NCBI GenBank assembly: GCA_965222505.1
Contig: OZ244956.1
Location: 4,898,001 to 4,962,000, forward strand
Source: G965222505 sp965222505
GTDB taxonomy: Bacteria; Bacteroidota; Rhodothermia; Rhodothermales; DATKEJ01
Direction: 5' to 3'
Length of the DNA: 64,000 nucleotides
The notes under the pieces are model-generated. The model did not search any database and was not told the origin of the DNA. It saw nothing but the letters and a program-made list of their open reading frames with translations. Below are positions 26,117 through 34,369 of this stretch, piece after piece; positions within the stretch are counted from its first letter, which is position 1, and each line of letters starts with the position of its first letter. A program made the translations under genes and the position numbers.

Positions 26117-26119
26117 CTG

Positions 26120-26187
26120 ATGTTACGCCACTTGTCGTTGGTGTTGTGCAATACGACGAGGTCGAATGGGCCAAGACGCCGTAACAT
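26120..26187 (+). repeat. REPIN-like 68-bp repeat, copy C
   Basis: The best preserved copy: ends ATGTTACGCC and GCCGTAACAT are inverted, with inner CTTG/CAAG also paired. The core AGGTCGAATGGGCCAAGAC is shared with the copies at 11761 and 15369. It fills the gap between the symporter and TPR genes. Confidence 0.8.
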
Positions 26188-26216
26188 GACCTCCTAAAGC
26201 AATTCGAAAGCAAACC

Positions 26217-27758
26217 ATGTACCTCGCGGGGATGAGAAGGCAGTGGATCAGTGTGTGCCTGGCTATGCTGTTGTGGAGTGGCTCGGTTTACGGCGAGCCG
26301 CTATCGGATACCCGGTTGCCGATGCTTGTCACTACAGCAGATGCCCTGGATCAAGTGGTGCAAGGCCGCGCCCTGATGGGGGCCTTCCGCTTACGTGAGG
26401 CCGAGGGGATTTTTCGCCAACTCATCAAACAGGGAACGGGGCGCGAAACCGGCTATTACCACCTGACGCTCATCGGTTTTTACCGTGCCCTTTTTGTGCA
26501 GGATGCCGCCAGCTATCGGGCCTATTTTGCCCTGGCCGATTCGCTGGATCAGGTATTGAATCAGGCATCACCATCCGTATGGCGTACCCATTTTCTGGCT
26601 GAAAATGCGTTGCACCAGGGGTTTGTGCAAGCCCGGCGGGGCAAGACCCTGAAGGCCGCCCTGGCCGGCCGGCGGGCCTACAAACGGTACGCCGAGAATT
26701 TGCAACAGTATCCAGAATTTCCGGAGTCCCACAAGGGCATGGGTGTCCTTCGGATCATGATCGGGAGTGTGCCGGACGGCTATCAATGGGTCCTCAATAT
26801 GTTGGGGTATTCTGGTACCGTCCAGCAGGGCATGGACCACCTGCAATACGTTATCGATCGAAGCACCCTGGCGCAGGCCGAGGCGGAATTGATCCTCGGG
26901 CTCGCCGATGTGGTCCTGAATCAATCCAAACGGAACGGACCGGCCTTGATCAAGGCCGCCTACATGCAACATCCTGAAAGCCCTGTGCCCGCCTTGCTCT
27001 ATGCGTATGCGCTGCTTGCGCACCGTGACGGAGATGAAGCCGCTTCGGTATTGGAACGGGCCGCACGAGCCTCCAAAGCTGCCTATTTCCAGACCCCGTT
27101 TTTGGATTACTACCTCGGCGATCTGCGCTTTACCCAAAATCGGTTTAAAGAGGCCGAGCCCCATTTTACCCGTTTTATTCAGGGCTTTCAAGGAACATCC
27201 CTCAAGTCGGATGCCTGGTTGAAAGGCGGATTGGTCCATGAGCTCACTGGAGACCGCCGCACGGCGCTGACGTACTATCGGCAGGTGCAGGCCGCTACGG
27301 ATTTCGACAACGATGTCTATGCACAAAACCAGGCGGAGCATTTGCTCAAACACCCCCTGACCGATCTGGAACACGCCATGTTACGTGGTGTCAATGCGTT
27401 TGATGGGGGGCGCTTTGCAGAAGCCATCTCCATCTTTCAAGCCGTACGGCAGGACGATAAAGTACCTCCGGTACAACGGGCGCGGGCGGCCTATTTTCTG
27501 GGACGTACCTTCCAGGCCAAAGCCAATCCCGTACAGGCGTTGGTGCAGTACCAATATGCCGTTGATCATCCCGGAAGCCCCGATACACGATGGGCACCCT
27601 GGGCACAGTTTTACATCGGGGAGATCCATGAAAGTGCCGGACGATGGGACGCGGCGCAATCTGCCTATCAGGCTGCATTGGCATACAATGGTAAGTTTGA
27701 TTACCGGCGTGCCCTGCAACAACGGGTGCGTGCTGCACTTGGGCGGCTTCCTGAATAA
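26217..27758 (+). CDS. secreted or periplasmic TPR-repeat protein
   Basis: The 513-residue protein has an N-terminal signal peptide (MRRQWISVCLAMLLWSGSVYG; the ATG at 26232 is an alternative start) followed by helical repeats throughout. Recognisable TPR-like segments include REAEGIFRQLIKQ, RFKEAEPHFTRFIQGF, RTALTYYRQVQAA, RFAEAISIFQAVRQ and WDAAQSAYQAALAYN. The middle part (GVLRIMIGSVPDGYQWVLNMLGY) recalls IML2/TTC39-type repeats, but this is only a likeness. TPRs bind proteins; the partner is unknown. It is followed by an intrinsic terminator, so it is probably transcribed alone. Confidence 0.75.
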   Translation: MYLAGMRRQWISVCLAMLLWSGSVYGEPLSDTRLPMLVTTADALDQVVQGRALMGAFRLREAEGIFRQLIKQGTGRETGYYHLTLIGFYRALFVQDAASYRAYFALADSLDQVLNQASPSVWRTHFLAENALHQGFVQARRGKTLKAALAGRRAYKRYAENLQQYPEFPESHKGMGVLRIMIGSVPDGYQWVLNMLGYSGTVQQGMDHLQYVIDRSTLAQAEAELILGLADVVLNQSKRNGPALIKAAYMQHPESPVPALLYAYALLAHRDGDEAASVLERAARASKAAYFQTPFLDYYLGDLRFTQNRFKEAEPHFTRFIQGFQGTSLKSDAWLKGGLVHELTGDRRTALTYYRQVQAATDFDNDVYAQNQAEHLLKHPLTDLEHAMLRGVNAFDGGRFAEAISIFQAVRQDDKVPPVQRARAAYFLGRTFQAKANPVQALVQYQYAVDHPGSPDTRWAPWAQFYIGEIHESAGRWDAAQSAYQAALAYNGKFDYRRALQQRVRAALGRLPE

Positions 27759-27910
27759 ATATTCGAAAAATGACTACTGTACATGAAGTGTTATGCGACA
27801 TGTGATGCTGACCCGAAGCCAAAGCCTGGTTCAAAGCCGATCAACTTGGGGGCGGACACATAGAACAAGTAATCTGGAAACGTCGGTAGGGTAATTAATC
27901 GTACCCAATT
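27759..27910. other. gap after TPR gene
   Basis: No supported gene. A short frame ending WFKADQLGGGHIEQVIWK (about 27823-27889) after a stop codon may be the relic 3' end of a small gene; it has no start. Confidence 0.25.
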
Positions 27911-27953
27911 AAACCTGGACGGTTGAAAAATAGAAGCCGTTCAGGTTTTTTCC
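27911..27953 (+). terminator. intrinsic terminator
   Basis: AACCTGGACGG pairs with CCGTTCAGGTT around a loop and is followed by six T residues (27947-27952). It ends rightward transcription ahead of the blaI-type promoter. Confidence 0.85.
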
Positions 27954-27955
27954 TG

Positions 27956-28000
27956 TTGCATTAAAACTACAGGTGTAGTATAATAAACTACAAGTGTAGT
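27956..28000 (+). promoter_or_regulatory. BlaI-type promoter with two operators
   Basis: A -35 box TTGCAT (27956-27961) and a perfect -10 TATAAT (27979-27984) are 17 bases apart. Two palindromes, ACTACAGGTGTAGT (27966-27979) and ACTACAAGTGTAGT (27987-28000), follow the known BlaI/MecI operator core TACAxxTGTA. Their centres are 21 bases apart, two helical turns, so two repressor dimers would bind one face of the DNA and cover the promoter. The layout predicts autorepression of the blaI-M56 operon. Confidence 0.9.
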
Positions 28001-28030
28001 CGTTAGGGTGTACAATACGAACAGGGTAAG

Positions 28031-28411
28031 ATGGCAAAAAAAGAACTGAGTGGATTACAGGCCGCTGTGATGCGGGTGTTGTGGGGCCGGGCTTCGGCCA
28101 CGGTTGCTGATGTACACAATGCCTTGCAGGCCGAGCGTCCTTTGGCCCCAACCACCGTAGCTACCATCCTGACCCGGTTGGCTAAGCAAGGGTTTGTGAC
28201 CTACGACCGGGTAGGGCGGCAGTATCTATATCGGGCAGCGGTGCAGGAAGGGGAAGTGCAACGGTTGATGGCCCGTTCTCTGGTGCAGCGATTGTTTCAG
28301 GGTGATCCAGCCGCGCTGGTGAATCATCTGGTTCATGAAAACGACTGGGCGGAGGAAGACCTTGCACACCTCAAAGCCCTCATCGAAGCCAAACAACGAG
28401 AAACCCGTTGA
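28031..28411 (+). CDS. BlaI/MecI/CopY-family repressor
   Basis: The 126-residue winged-helix repressor begins MAKKELSGLQAAVMRVLWGR and contains ATVADVHNALQAERPLAPTT, VATILTRLAKQGFVTYDRVG and RQYLYRAAV, the whole N-terminal DNA-binding domain of this family. The C-terminal dimerisation region (LVQRLFQGDPAALVNHLVHE) normally holds the site cut after signalling. It is directly followed by the M56 protease gene, the usual partner that triggers derepression. Two matching operators lie upstream. The regulon beyond its own operon is unknown; no beta-lactamase gene is nearby. Confidence 0.93.
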   Translation: MAKKELSGLQAAVMRVLWGRASATVADVHNALQAERPLAPTTVATILTRLAKQGFVTYDRVGRQYLYRAAVQEGEVQRLMARSLVQRLFQGDPAALVNHLVHENDWAEEDLAHLKALIEAKQRETR

Positions 28412-28420
28412 GTGTGTCCC

Positions 28421-30298
28421 ATGCCTGAATCCATCCTGACTATATTGATTGCGGGGTTGGCAACCTACCTCATCCACAGCACCGTGTTGCTGGGCAGTGT
28501 GGCATTGCTCACCCGCTGGAACCCATTCAAGCCTCCAGCCGTCGCCGACCGCCTGTGGAAGGTTGCCCTCATTGGGAGTCTCTTTACCACCGGTCTTCAT
28601 ATGATTGGCGTTTCCGGAGGGTGGCAAATGCAGTTGGGCGCGTTTGATGAAGGGCAGACTGCTCAGGTTGAAGCAGCGTGGGCGGCCCAAGGAGATCCCT
28701 CGCTTACGCTCGGAGTTGAGTGCCCACCTTTATCATCTTGCACTGCATCCGCCGCAACCTCGGTCGTTCCGTTATCTTCCTCAAAAAAGCTATCTACAAC
28801 TCCTATCGATCAAGAAACGTCGCACGTTGCACGTCGCACCCCGGATCAAGTCCAGGGCAAGCTGCCGCACGTTGCACATCGCACGTTACTGCTGTTCTGG
28901 TTCATCGGCATGTTTGGGATAGGGTTACGTTTCGGCATTGGCCGGTGGCTTTTTTTTCGGCGTATTGGTCCGCGGAGGTTGCTTGTGGGACATATGTTGA
29001 ATAAACGTCTGGAGGTGTTGTGCCAAATACGAGGCACCGTGCGTCCGCTCCGGCTCACCCACAGCGAACAACTCACCAGCCCCATTGCACTGGGGCCTTC
29101 TGAAATCTGTGTGCCTGACCGGGCGCTGGATGGACTTACACCTGATCAACAGGAGGCAATGTTGGCGCACGAGATGGCCCATCTGGTACGGCGGGATCCG
29201 CTATGGATCAAAGTGTTTGCCCTATTCGAGATCGTCTTCTTTTTTCAACCACTGAATATGTGGGCACGCAAACGGCAGCAAGCCGCCGCCGAACATCTCT
29301 GCGATGCATGGGCCGTCCGTAAGACCGGCAAGCCAAATGCCCTGGCCAGTTGTCTGGTTGAAGTGGCGGGCTGGATGCAACGTGGCGGCCCCCATTGGCG
29401 GGTGGCTGCTGTAGCTGGATCCCCGCTGCATACCCGAATTTATCATCTACTGCAAAACCAATGGTCTGAGGAAAAAATCATGTCGCGTTTTAAGCAAAGT
29501 CTGAGTGCGCTCGTTATCGTATGTCTTGTTACCTGGCTGGTGCCGGGGGTTTCTTTCACGCAAGATGCACCGCCCCCGCCTCCACCACCGCCTGCCCCAA
29601 TCGTGGTTCCGGCATTGGTTGCCCCAACGGCTCCGGTGGTTGCCCCAACCTTGGAGACCATACCAGCCCTTCCGGCTCCTGAAGCCCCTGTATTAGCCCC
29701 TTCGGTCAGAGCGTTGGAAGCTCCTGTTGTAGCGCCCTTGACAGAATCCTTGGAGGCTCTACCGGATTTGCCTTCGGCTCCTGTGCCTCCGGTAGAGGCT
29801 GCGGCCCCTGTGCCAGTGCCTCCGGTACCCGCCATAGCGCCAGTCCCAGACGACACCACCAAGAAGGCCAAAAAGAAACAAATAAAAGAAATGGAAATGG
29901 CGTTGCAGTATGCCAAGCAGGAAATGGAAGGTCTGTATCTGCAACAGCAAATGCTCCGGGCCGAACTGGAGCAAGCGGAACTCGAACTCAAAATGAAGGA
30001 ACTCGAACTCCAGCATATGCACGCCATGCTCAAGCTCGAAGCCAACGGCAAGCTGGCTGAGGGGGAGACGATGAAAAATACCGAAGCCCAACTCGCGAAA
30101 GTCGAGGAGTTGCAAGCGTTAAACCACAAACTGGCCGTTCAGAAGTTGAATCAGGCCTATGAGCAGGCCAAGTTGCATCAGTCCTATATCGAATATCAAG
30201 CCCAGAAAGAACGGATGGATGTGGAACAACGGCTCAAACGGTTAGAAGCCGAACGGCAATTCATTGAGCAACAGATGCAAAAACAGAGGAAAAACTGA
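28421..30298 (+). CDS. M56-family sensor metalloprotease with coiled-coil C-terminus
   Basis: BlaR1/MecR1-like proteins sense a signal outside and activate an inner zinc protease that removes BlaI. This 625-residue protein has N-terminal membrane helices and the zinc motif HEMAH (about residue 250, MLAHEMAHLVRRDPLW) with LCDAWAV downstream. The classic penicillin-binding sensor domain is absent. A transmembrane helix (LSALVIVCLVTWLVPGVSF) is followed by a Pro/Ala/Val-rich spacer and a long charged coiled coil (about 485-625) rich in Glu, Gln and Leu. A heptad array lies inside the coding sequence near 28822-28887. An in-frame GTG at 28412, right after the blaI stop, is an alternative start. 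Confidence 0.88.
   Translation: MPESILTILIAGLATYLIHSTVLLGSVALLTRWNPFKPPAVADRLWKVALIGSLFTTGLHMIGVSGGWQMQLGAFDEGQTAQVEAAWAAQGDPSLTLGVECPPLSSCTASAATSVVPLSSSKKLSTTPIDQETSHVARRTPDQVQGKLPHVAHRTLLLFWFIGMFGIGLRFGIGRWLFFRRIGPRRLLVGHMLNKRLEVLCQIRGTVRPLRLTHSEQLTSPIALGPSEICVPDRALDGLTPDQQEAMLAHEMAHLVRRDPLWIKVFALFEIVFFFQPLNMWARKRQQAAAEHLCDAWAVRKTGKPNALASCLVEVAGWMQRGGPHWRVAAVAGSPLHTRIYHLLQNQWSEEKIMSRFKQSLSALVIVCLVTWLVPGVSFTQDAPPPPPPPPAPIVVPALVAPTAPVVAPTLETIPALPAPEAPVLAPSVRALEAPVVAPLTESLEALPDLPSAPVPPVEAAAPVPVPPVPAIAPVPDDTTKKAKKKQIKEMEMALQYAKQEMEGLYLQQQMLRAELEQAELELKMKELELQHMHAMLKLEANGKLAEGETMKNTEAQLAKVEELQALNHKLAVQKLNQAYEQAKLHQSYIEYQAQKERMDVEQRLKRLEAERQFIEQQMQKQRKN
28822..28887. repeat. GCACGTT-type heptads inside a coding sequence
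   Basis: GCACGTT, GCACGTC, GCACCCC (28822-28842) recur as GCACGTT, GCACATC, GCACGTT (28867-28887). They encode the similar peptides HVARRTP and HVAHRTL within a loop of the M56 protein. This is the only array here well inside a gene; the others overlap genes only at their ends. Confidence 0.7.
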
Positions 30299-30318
30299 CG
30301 GCGCTCATCGGATGAAGA

Positions 30319-30340
30319 ATCCGTCAGCGAGTTGACGGAT
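30319..30340. other. hairpin between M56 gene and GT2 gene
   Basis: ATCCGTCA and TGACGGAT form a perfect 8-bp stem with a 6-base loop just after the M56 stop. No T-run follows, so it may slow rather than end transcription. Confidence 0.4.
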
Positions 30341-30366
30341 GAAAATGCCGGTGGTAAGTTCAGGAC

Positions 30367-31395
30367 ATGCCTGAACATACCCCGCCCCTGGTCTCCATCA
30401 TTAGCCCGACGTACAACCACGCCGGTTTCATCGGCGCATGCATTGCATCGGTACAGGCCCAGACGTATCCACACTGGGAAATGCTGATCGTAAATGATGG
30501 CAGTACAGACGGGACGGCGGCTGTGGTTCGGGGCTTCATTGACCAGGACCCGCGCATTCGGTTGATCGACCGGGAAAACGTGGGCCTTGACCGGCTCCAG
30601 GAAACCTACAACGTGGCGCTGGAGCAGGCCCAGGGGAAATACATCGCCGTTCTGGAAGGAGACGACCTCTGGGAGCCTGAGAAGTTACATTTGCAAGTAG
30701 AGGCCTTTGAGGCTAACCCGGCGGCTGTGGTCTGCTGGAGCGGCGCGGCCTTCGTTGGAGACGATCAGAAACCCATCGGTTATAGCGTTGTGCTGGATGC
30801 CCCTCGGGATGAGGCCGTTTACAACAACACCCCTGTGGGCAACTTCCTCAATCATTTGTACCTACATAATTGTATGGCGGCGGTGACGGTGGCCGTACGC
30901 GCCACAGCTTTACGCAAGATCGGGGGGTTCAGACAAAGCCACAACTTGCCGTTGGTAGACCTCCCCACCTGGCTACCGCTCGCAGAACTTGGGCCGTTTG
31001 TCTTCATCCCTCAAAACCTGGCCCGATGGCGGTGGCATCCTACGCAAGTGACCAAGTCGATGCATACCCAGATCATCCACGGCATTCACGGACTGGTCTC
31101 GGATCATTATAGGGCCTTGCCTCCGGCAGTCAGGGCAAATGTCAAGGTCACTCAAGCAGATGTTGAACAGGCCTTTGCGTATAAGATCCATGAGGCCTAT
31201 GCCCAATCGGGGCGGTATAAACTGGTGCAACGCCGGTTCAAGGATGCCCGCGCCGACTTCAAAAATGCGCTGTTTTATCCGGGTAGCCGGGGGCTTTCCT
31301 TACGGTTGCAGTCCGTTCTGGGCTACACATGTAGCCTGTTCGGGCAAGACATGGAGGCCATTGCCCGGCTGATGGGTAAAAGCCCGCTCTCATAA
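30367..31395 (+). CDS. glycosyltransferase family 2 protein
   Basis: The 342-residue GT-A enzyme starts with the standard nucleotide-sugar-binding strand VSIISPTYNHAGFIGACIAS, then LIVNDGSTDGTAAVV, and the metal-binding region YIAVLEGDDLWEPEKL, where the EGDD acidic cluster replaces the common DXD. The last 130 residues (YRALPPAVRANVKVTQADVE onward) are helical. There is no membrane anchor. It lies alone after the blaI operon. It would add a sugar to a surface glycan or lipid carrier; donor and acceptor are unknown. Confidence 0.9.
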   Translation: MPEHTPPLVSIISPTYNHAGFIGACIASVQAQTYPHWEMLIVNDGSTDGTAAVVRGFIDQDPRIRLIDRENVGLDRLQETYNVALEQAQGKYIAVLEGDDLWEPEKLHLQVEAFEANPAAVVCWSGAAFVGDDQKPIGYSVVLDAPRDEAVYNNTPVGNFLNHLYLHNCMAAVTVAVRATALRKIGGFRQSHNLPLVDLPTWLPLAELGPFVFIPQNLARWRWHPTQVTKSMHTQIIHGIHGLVSDHYRALPPAVRANVKVTQADVEQAFAYKIHEAYAQSGRYKLVQRRFKDARADFKNALFYPGSRGLSLRLQSVLGYTCSLFGQDMEAIARLMGKSPLS

Positions 31396-31400
31396 ATCCG

Positions 31401-32303
31401 TCACGTTCGGGCACGGCGCATCACAAACAACCCGCTGAGGATCAGGGCCACGGCCACCAGTTGCGCACTGGTCAGGATCTCATCCAGCAGGAGTACACTA
31501 CTGACCAGCGCGACCACAGAGACCAGGTTGCCGTATACCGCCGTCTGGGCGGCTCCCACGTGTTTGACACCAAGATTCCACAAGAGGTATGCGATTCCGG
31601 AAGAGAGCAAGCCAGAGTAGCAAATGGCTGCCCAGGCCGCTAGGTTCAAATTAAGCATCAGATCCCATTCCCACGAGGGCAGGGCCGCAGCCCACAGGAA
31701 AGGGAGGGCCACCAGGGCAGTCCAGAAGGTGTAGGCCGTTGGGGTGAAGGTGCGCAAAAAGGGTTTGCTCCAGGTGGTAAACCCGCCCCAGGCCACGGCT
31801 CCACCCAGGCAGAGCAGGTCGCCCCAAAGGGTTTCATCCCCCAACTGAACACCGGATTTGGAGAGGGTCAACTGGGCTGCGCCAGCAAAGGCCAGCGCCA
31901 ACCCGAGCCAGGTCAGGCGGCGCAGGGTTTCCACACCGGTCAGGTGGCCGATCAGGGCTGTCCAGAGGGGTGCGGTAGCAATCAACAGGGCCGCATTTCC
32001 GGCTGTCGTAAAGTACAGTCCCAGGATGAAACCCATCTGGTAGATGAAATGCCCCAGGATGCCCAACAAAAACAGAACCCCCCCTTGCTTGCTTCGCCAG
32101 CGAAAATCAAGCACGGGTGCCGCCTCGCGCCAGGTCAACAGTCCCATAAAGCCGACGGTGAGCGTAAACCGTACCGCGTTAAACACCAGTGGTGGCATAA
32201 CGGCAAAGACGGCTTTGGTAATTGGGAAGTTAAATCCCCAGATCAAAACGACCATCAGCAAGCCAAGATCATAACGCCAGGACGAACGTGGGGAAGCAGG
32301 CAT
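31401..32303 (-). CDS. EamA-family DMT transporter
   Basis: The 300-residue protein contains ten hydrophobic helices arranged as two five-helix EamA repeats. Repeat one begins YDLGLLMVVLIWGFNFPITK and includes LYFTTAGNAALLIATAPLWT; repeat two begins DLLCLGGAVAWGGFTTWSKP and ends LLDEILTSAQLVAVALILSG. Such drug/metabolite transporters export amino acids or small metabolites through the inner membrane. It is convergent with the GT2 gene with only six bases between stops. The substrate cannot be told. Confidence 0.9.
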   Translation of the reverse strand: MPASPRSSWRYDLGLLMVVLIWGFNFPITKAVFAVMPPLVFNAVRFTLTVGFMGLLTWREAAPVLDFRWRSKQGGVLFLLGILGHFIYQMGFILGLYFTTAGNAALLIATAPLWTALIGHLTGVETLRRLTWLGLALAFAGAAQLTLSKSGVQLGDETLWGDLLCLGGAVAWGGFTTWSKPFLRTFTPTAYTFWTALVALPFLWAAALPSWEWDLMLNLNLAAWAAICYSGLLSSGIAYLLWNLGVKHVGAAQTAVYGNLVSVVALVSSVLLLDEILTSAQLVAVALILSGLFVMRRART

Positions 32304-32398
32304 AAAAGGGGGATAAGGAACGGTATGCGCGATCTTACAGCAATAACGATCCGATGTTACACAATCTTGGCCGCCTTAACACCATCAAATGGTACAAT

Positions 32399-32421
32399 AT
32401 GAGCCCCAAGTTGGGGCTCAT
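32399..32421 (-). terminator. hairpin at end of lycopene cyclase gene
   Basis: ATGAGCCCC and GGGGCTCAT form a perfect 9-bp stem with a 5-base loop, overlapping the last base of the stop codon. It has no strong T-run on either strand, so termination efficiency is uncertain. Confidence 0.45.
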
Positions 32422-33218
32422 CATTCATTATACGTCCAGATATTGATGAAGAGCATGAGGCCCTGGACACACAGGATGTTGGTGACCAGAAAGAAGGTCG
32501 CTTCTTCGATAGGTAACCCAAAGAGGTGCCAGCCGATGGTATGATCAGGAGAAATGGTCCAGATGCCCAGGCCAATGGCGATGCAGTCGGCGATCCAGAG
32601 GTAGACCGTGGGTACGGCCACGGCAACCGCCCACAGCTTGCGGTACCGCCAGAAGGTATCGCCCTTCCAGGTCCACATGCCAGCCAGCACCGGCCCGGCC
32701 CATACGAGGATGAGGCCCATGTATGTGCCCCATGTATGTTGCAGGCAGCACCAGCCCAGCAAGGTGACCCCCAACCAGCACAACGTCCCCCATATCCGCG
32801 CCCCCCATATCCGCGCCCCCCATATCCGCGCCCCCCATATCCGCGCCCCCCATATCCGCGCCCCGTAGGGACCGGTCTCGACCGGTCCGAATAACGTAAC
32901 CCCACCCCCATCACGCCCCATCAATACAAAAAACCAGAAGCCGGTCAGCAGGGGTTGCAGGATAAAAAAGAGATATTCTTCAACCGGTACATACCCCCAC
33001 ACCGCCAGCACCCGATCTTTACCGTACCACCAGATGTTGTTTTGTACAAGGTAGTTATCCCAGGGGATGGTATAGAGAAATGCAATGGCCGTAGTCAGAC
33101 CCAGAGCCAGCGATGCTTTTTGCCCGGCAGGTAACACGGGTGGATGCCGGCGGACATGATCGCCCAGCAGGAAAAGCAGCGGCAGGATAAACACCAGGTG
33201 AAACTGCAGGTAGGTCAT
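32421..33218 (-). CDS. lycopene cyclase, fused CrtYc-CrtYd type
   Basis: This enzyme cyclises the ends of lycopene to beta-rings in carotenoid synthesis at the membrane. From the ATG at 33218 (MTYLQFHLVFILPLLFLLG) the product is 265 residues with about seven helices. Each half has the family pattern: FLYTIPWDNYLVQNNIWWYG and GYVPVEEYLFFILQPLLTG, then GIWTISPDHTIGWHLFGLPI and EEATFFLVTNILCVQG. The PVEEYLFF and PIEEATFF glutamates are the conserved acidic motifs. Between the halves lies a five-fold GARIW repeat. Upstream in-frame sequence to 33350 lacks family features. Confidence 0.88.
   Translation of the reverse strand: MTYLQFHLVFILPLLFLLGDHVRRHPPVLPAGQKASLALGLTTAIAFLYTIPWDNYLVQNNIWWYGKDRVLAVWGYVPVEEYLFFILQPLLTGFWFFVLMGRDGGGVTLFGPVETGPYGARIWGARIWGARIWGARIWGARIWGTLCWLGVTLLGWCCLQHTWGTYMGLILVWAGPVLAGMWTWKGDTFWRYRKLWAVAVAVPTVYLWIADCIAIGLGIWTISPDHTIGWHLFGLPIEEATFFLVTNILCVQGLMLFINIWTYNE
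32791..32865. repeat. 15-bp tandem repeat in the lycopene cyclase gene
   Basis: Five near-perfect 15-bp units CATATCCGCGCCCCC occupy 32791-32865; only the last base of the final unit differs. Because 15 is a multiple of three they insert GARIW five times in the loop between the two cyclase halves without breaking the frame. Confidence 0.95.
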
Positions 33219-33376
33219 TTCTCGGAAATTTGGGTTGCCTGTTCCCGTTGGTGGCCCTAACGTGCCGGGCAGAACAGGTGCCGAGCGCGGGGTATACGTA
33301 GACGCAACCCTATTCACATACCCCGTACCCCTGGCAGGTTTGGCACACAACGACGTGCTCTATTCGCTGAGTTCAC

Positions 33377-34369
33377 ATGAAAAAAACGACCCTGACCACT
33401 GAGCGGCTGAGAGAGGCAGAACGGACCGTCCAGGTGGAGGTTTCCGGACCGGCATCGATCTCCAACCTGGGCCCCGGTTTTGATGCCCTGGGCCTGTGCA
33501 TCGACGGATGTGGCGATGTGCTACGTGCGGAATGGTCCGAGACGCCGGGCATGACCATTGCGCATGTGTCCGATGCCCGTATTCCCACGCAACCCGAAAA
33601 AAATACGGCAGCTGTTGCAGCCAAGCAGGTTTTGGCCCTGGCTGGTGAAACACGGGGCCTGCGTTTGGAGATCGAAAAAGGCATTCCCCTGGGGTCCGGT
33701 ATTGGCGGTTCAGCGGCAAGTGCCGTGGCTGGTGCCTGGGCGGCCAACGTATTACTTGGTACGCCTTTTACCAGGGCAGAACTGGTGCCGGCCGTTCTGG
33801 CGGGTGAAGCCATCGCTTCCGGAAGTATTCATGGTGATAACGTCTTGCCCGCCCTTTTTGGGGGCGTCGTCCTGGTTTCTTCGGGGACGCCGATGCAGTA
33901 CCGTCAGATTCCCGTGCCGGAAGACCTGCCCCTCGCCATTTTGCTACCGGAGGTTGAGGTTCTAACCTCAGCGGCGCGGGCCATATTGCCCGTTCAGGTA
34001 CCGTTTAAGGATGCCGTACACAATGCGGCTTCGCTGGCCTTTTTGCTGGAGGCTTTCCGGAATGGGCAGTGGGAAGACGTCGGCTATTGGATAATGCAGG
34101 ACCGGTTGGTCGAGCCGGTACGGGCGCAACGGGTGCCCTGTTATGAAGCCGTCCGGCAAGCCGCCCTTGAAGCCGGTGCCTATGGGTGTGCCCTCACCGG
34201 CTCCGGCCCGGCCATGTTTGCGGTAGCGGAAGACGCGGTGGCCTGTGGTACCGTGTTGGAAACCATGCTGCATGCCAGTGGTACCGCCGGGATCTCAGCG
34301 ACCGGCTGGGTTGCCAGGATCAATGCTGAAGGCGTCAGTACCCGTTCATCCAAGCCTCTAGACGCATGA
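33377..34369 (+). CDS. thrB: homoserine kinase
   Basis: ThrB phosphorylates homoserine with ATP in threonine synthesis. The 330-residue GHMP kinase has motif 1 VSGPASISNLGPGFDALGLC, the ATP-binding motif PLGSGIGGSAASAVAGAWAA and the C-terminal motif GAYGCALTGSGPAMFAV. Length is as usual for the family. Its stop overlaps the thrC start by four bases (ATGA), giving translational coupling. No aspartate kinase/homoserine dehydrogenase gene is in the window, so thrA lies elsewhere. The start is the first ATG and lacks a Shine-Dalgarno. Confidence 0.95.
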   Translation: MKKTTLTTERLREAERTVQVEVSGPASISNLGPGFDALGLCIDGCGDVLRAEWSETPGMTIAHVSDARIPTQPEKNTAAVAAKQVLALAGETRGLRLEIEKGIPLGSGIGGSAASAVAGAWAANVLLGTPFTRAELVPAVLAGEAIASGSIHGDNVLPALFGGVVLVSSGTPMQYRQIPVPEDLPLAILLPEVEVLTSAARAILPVQVPFKDAVHNAASLAFLLEAFRNGQWEDVGYWIMQDRLVEPVRAQRVPCYEAVRQAALEAGAYGCALTGSGPAMFAVAEDAVACGTVLETMLHASGTAGISATGWVARINAEGVSTRSSKPLDA

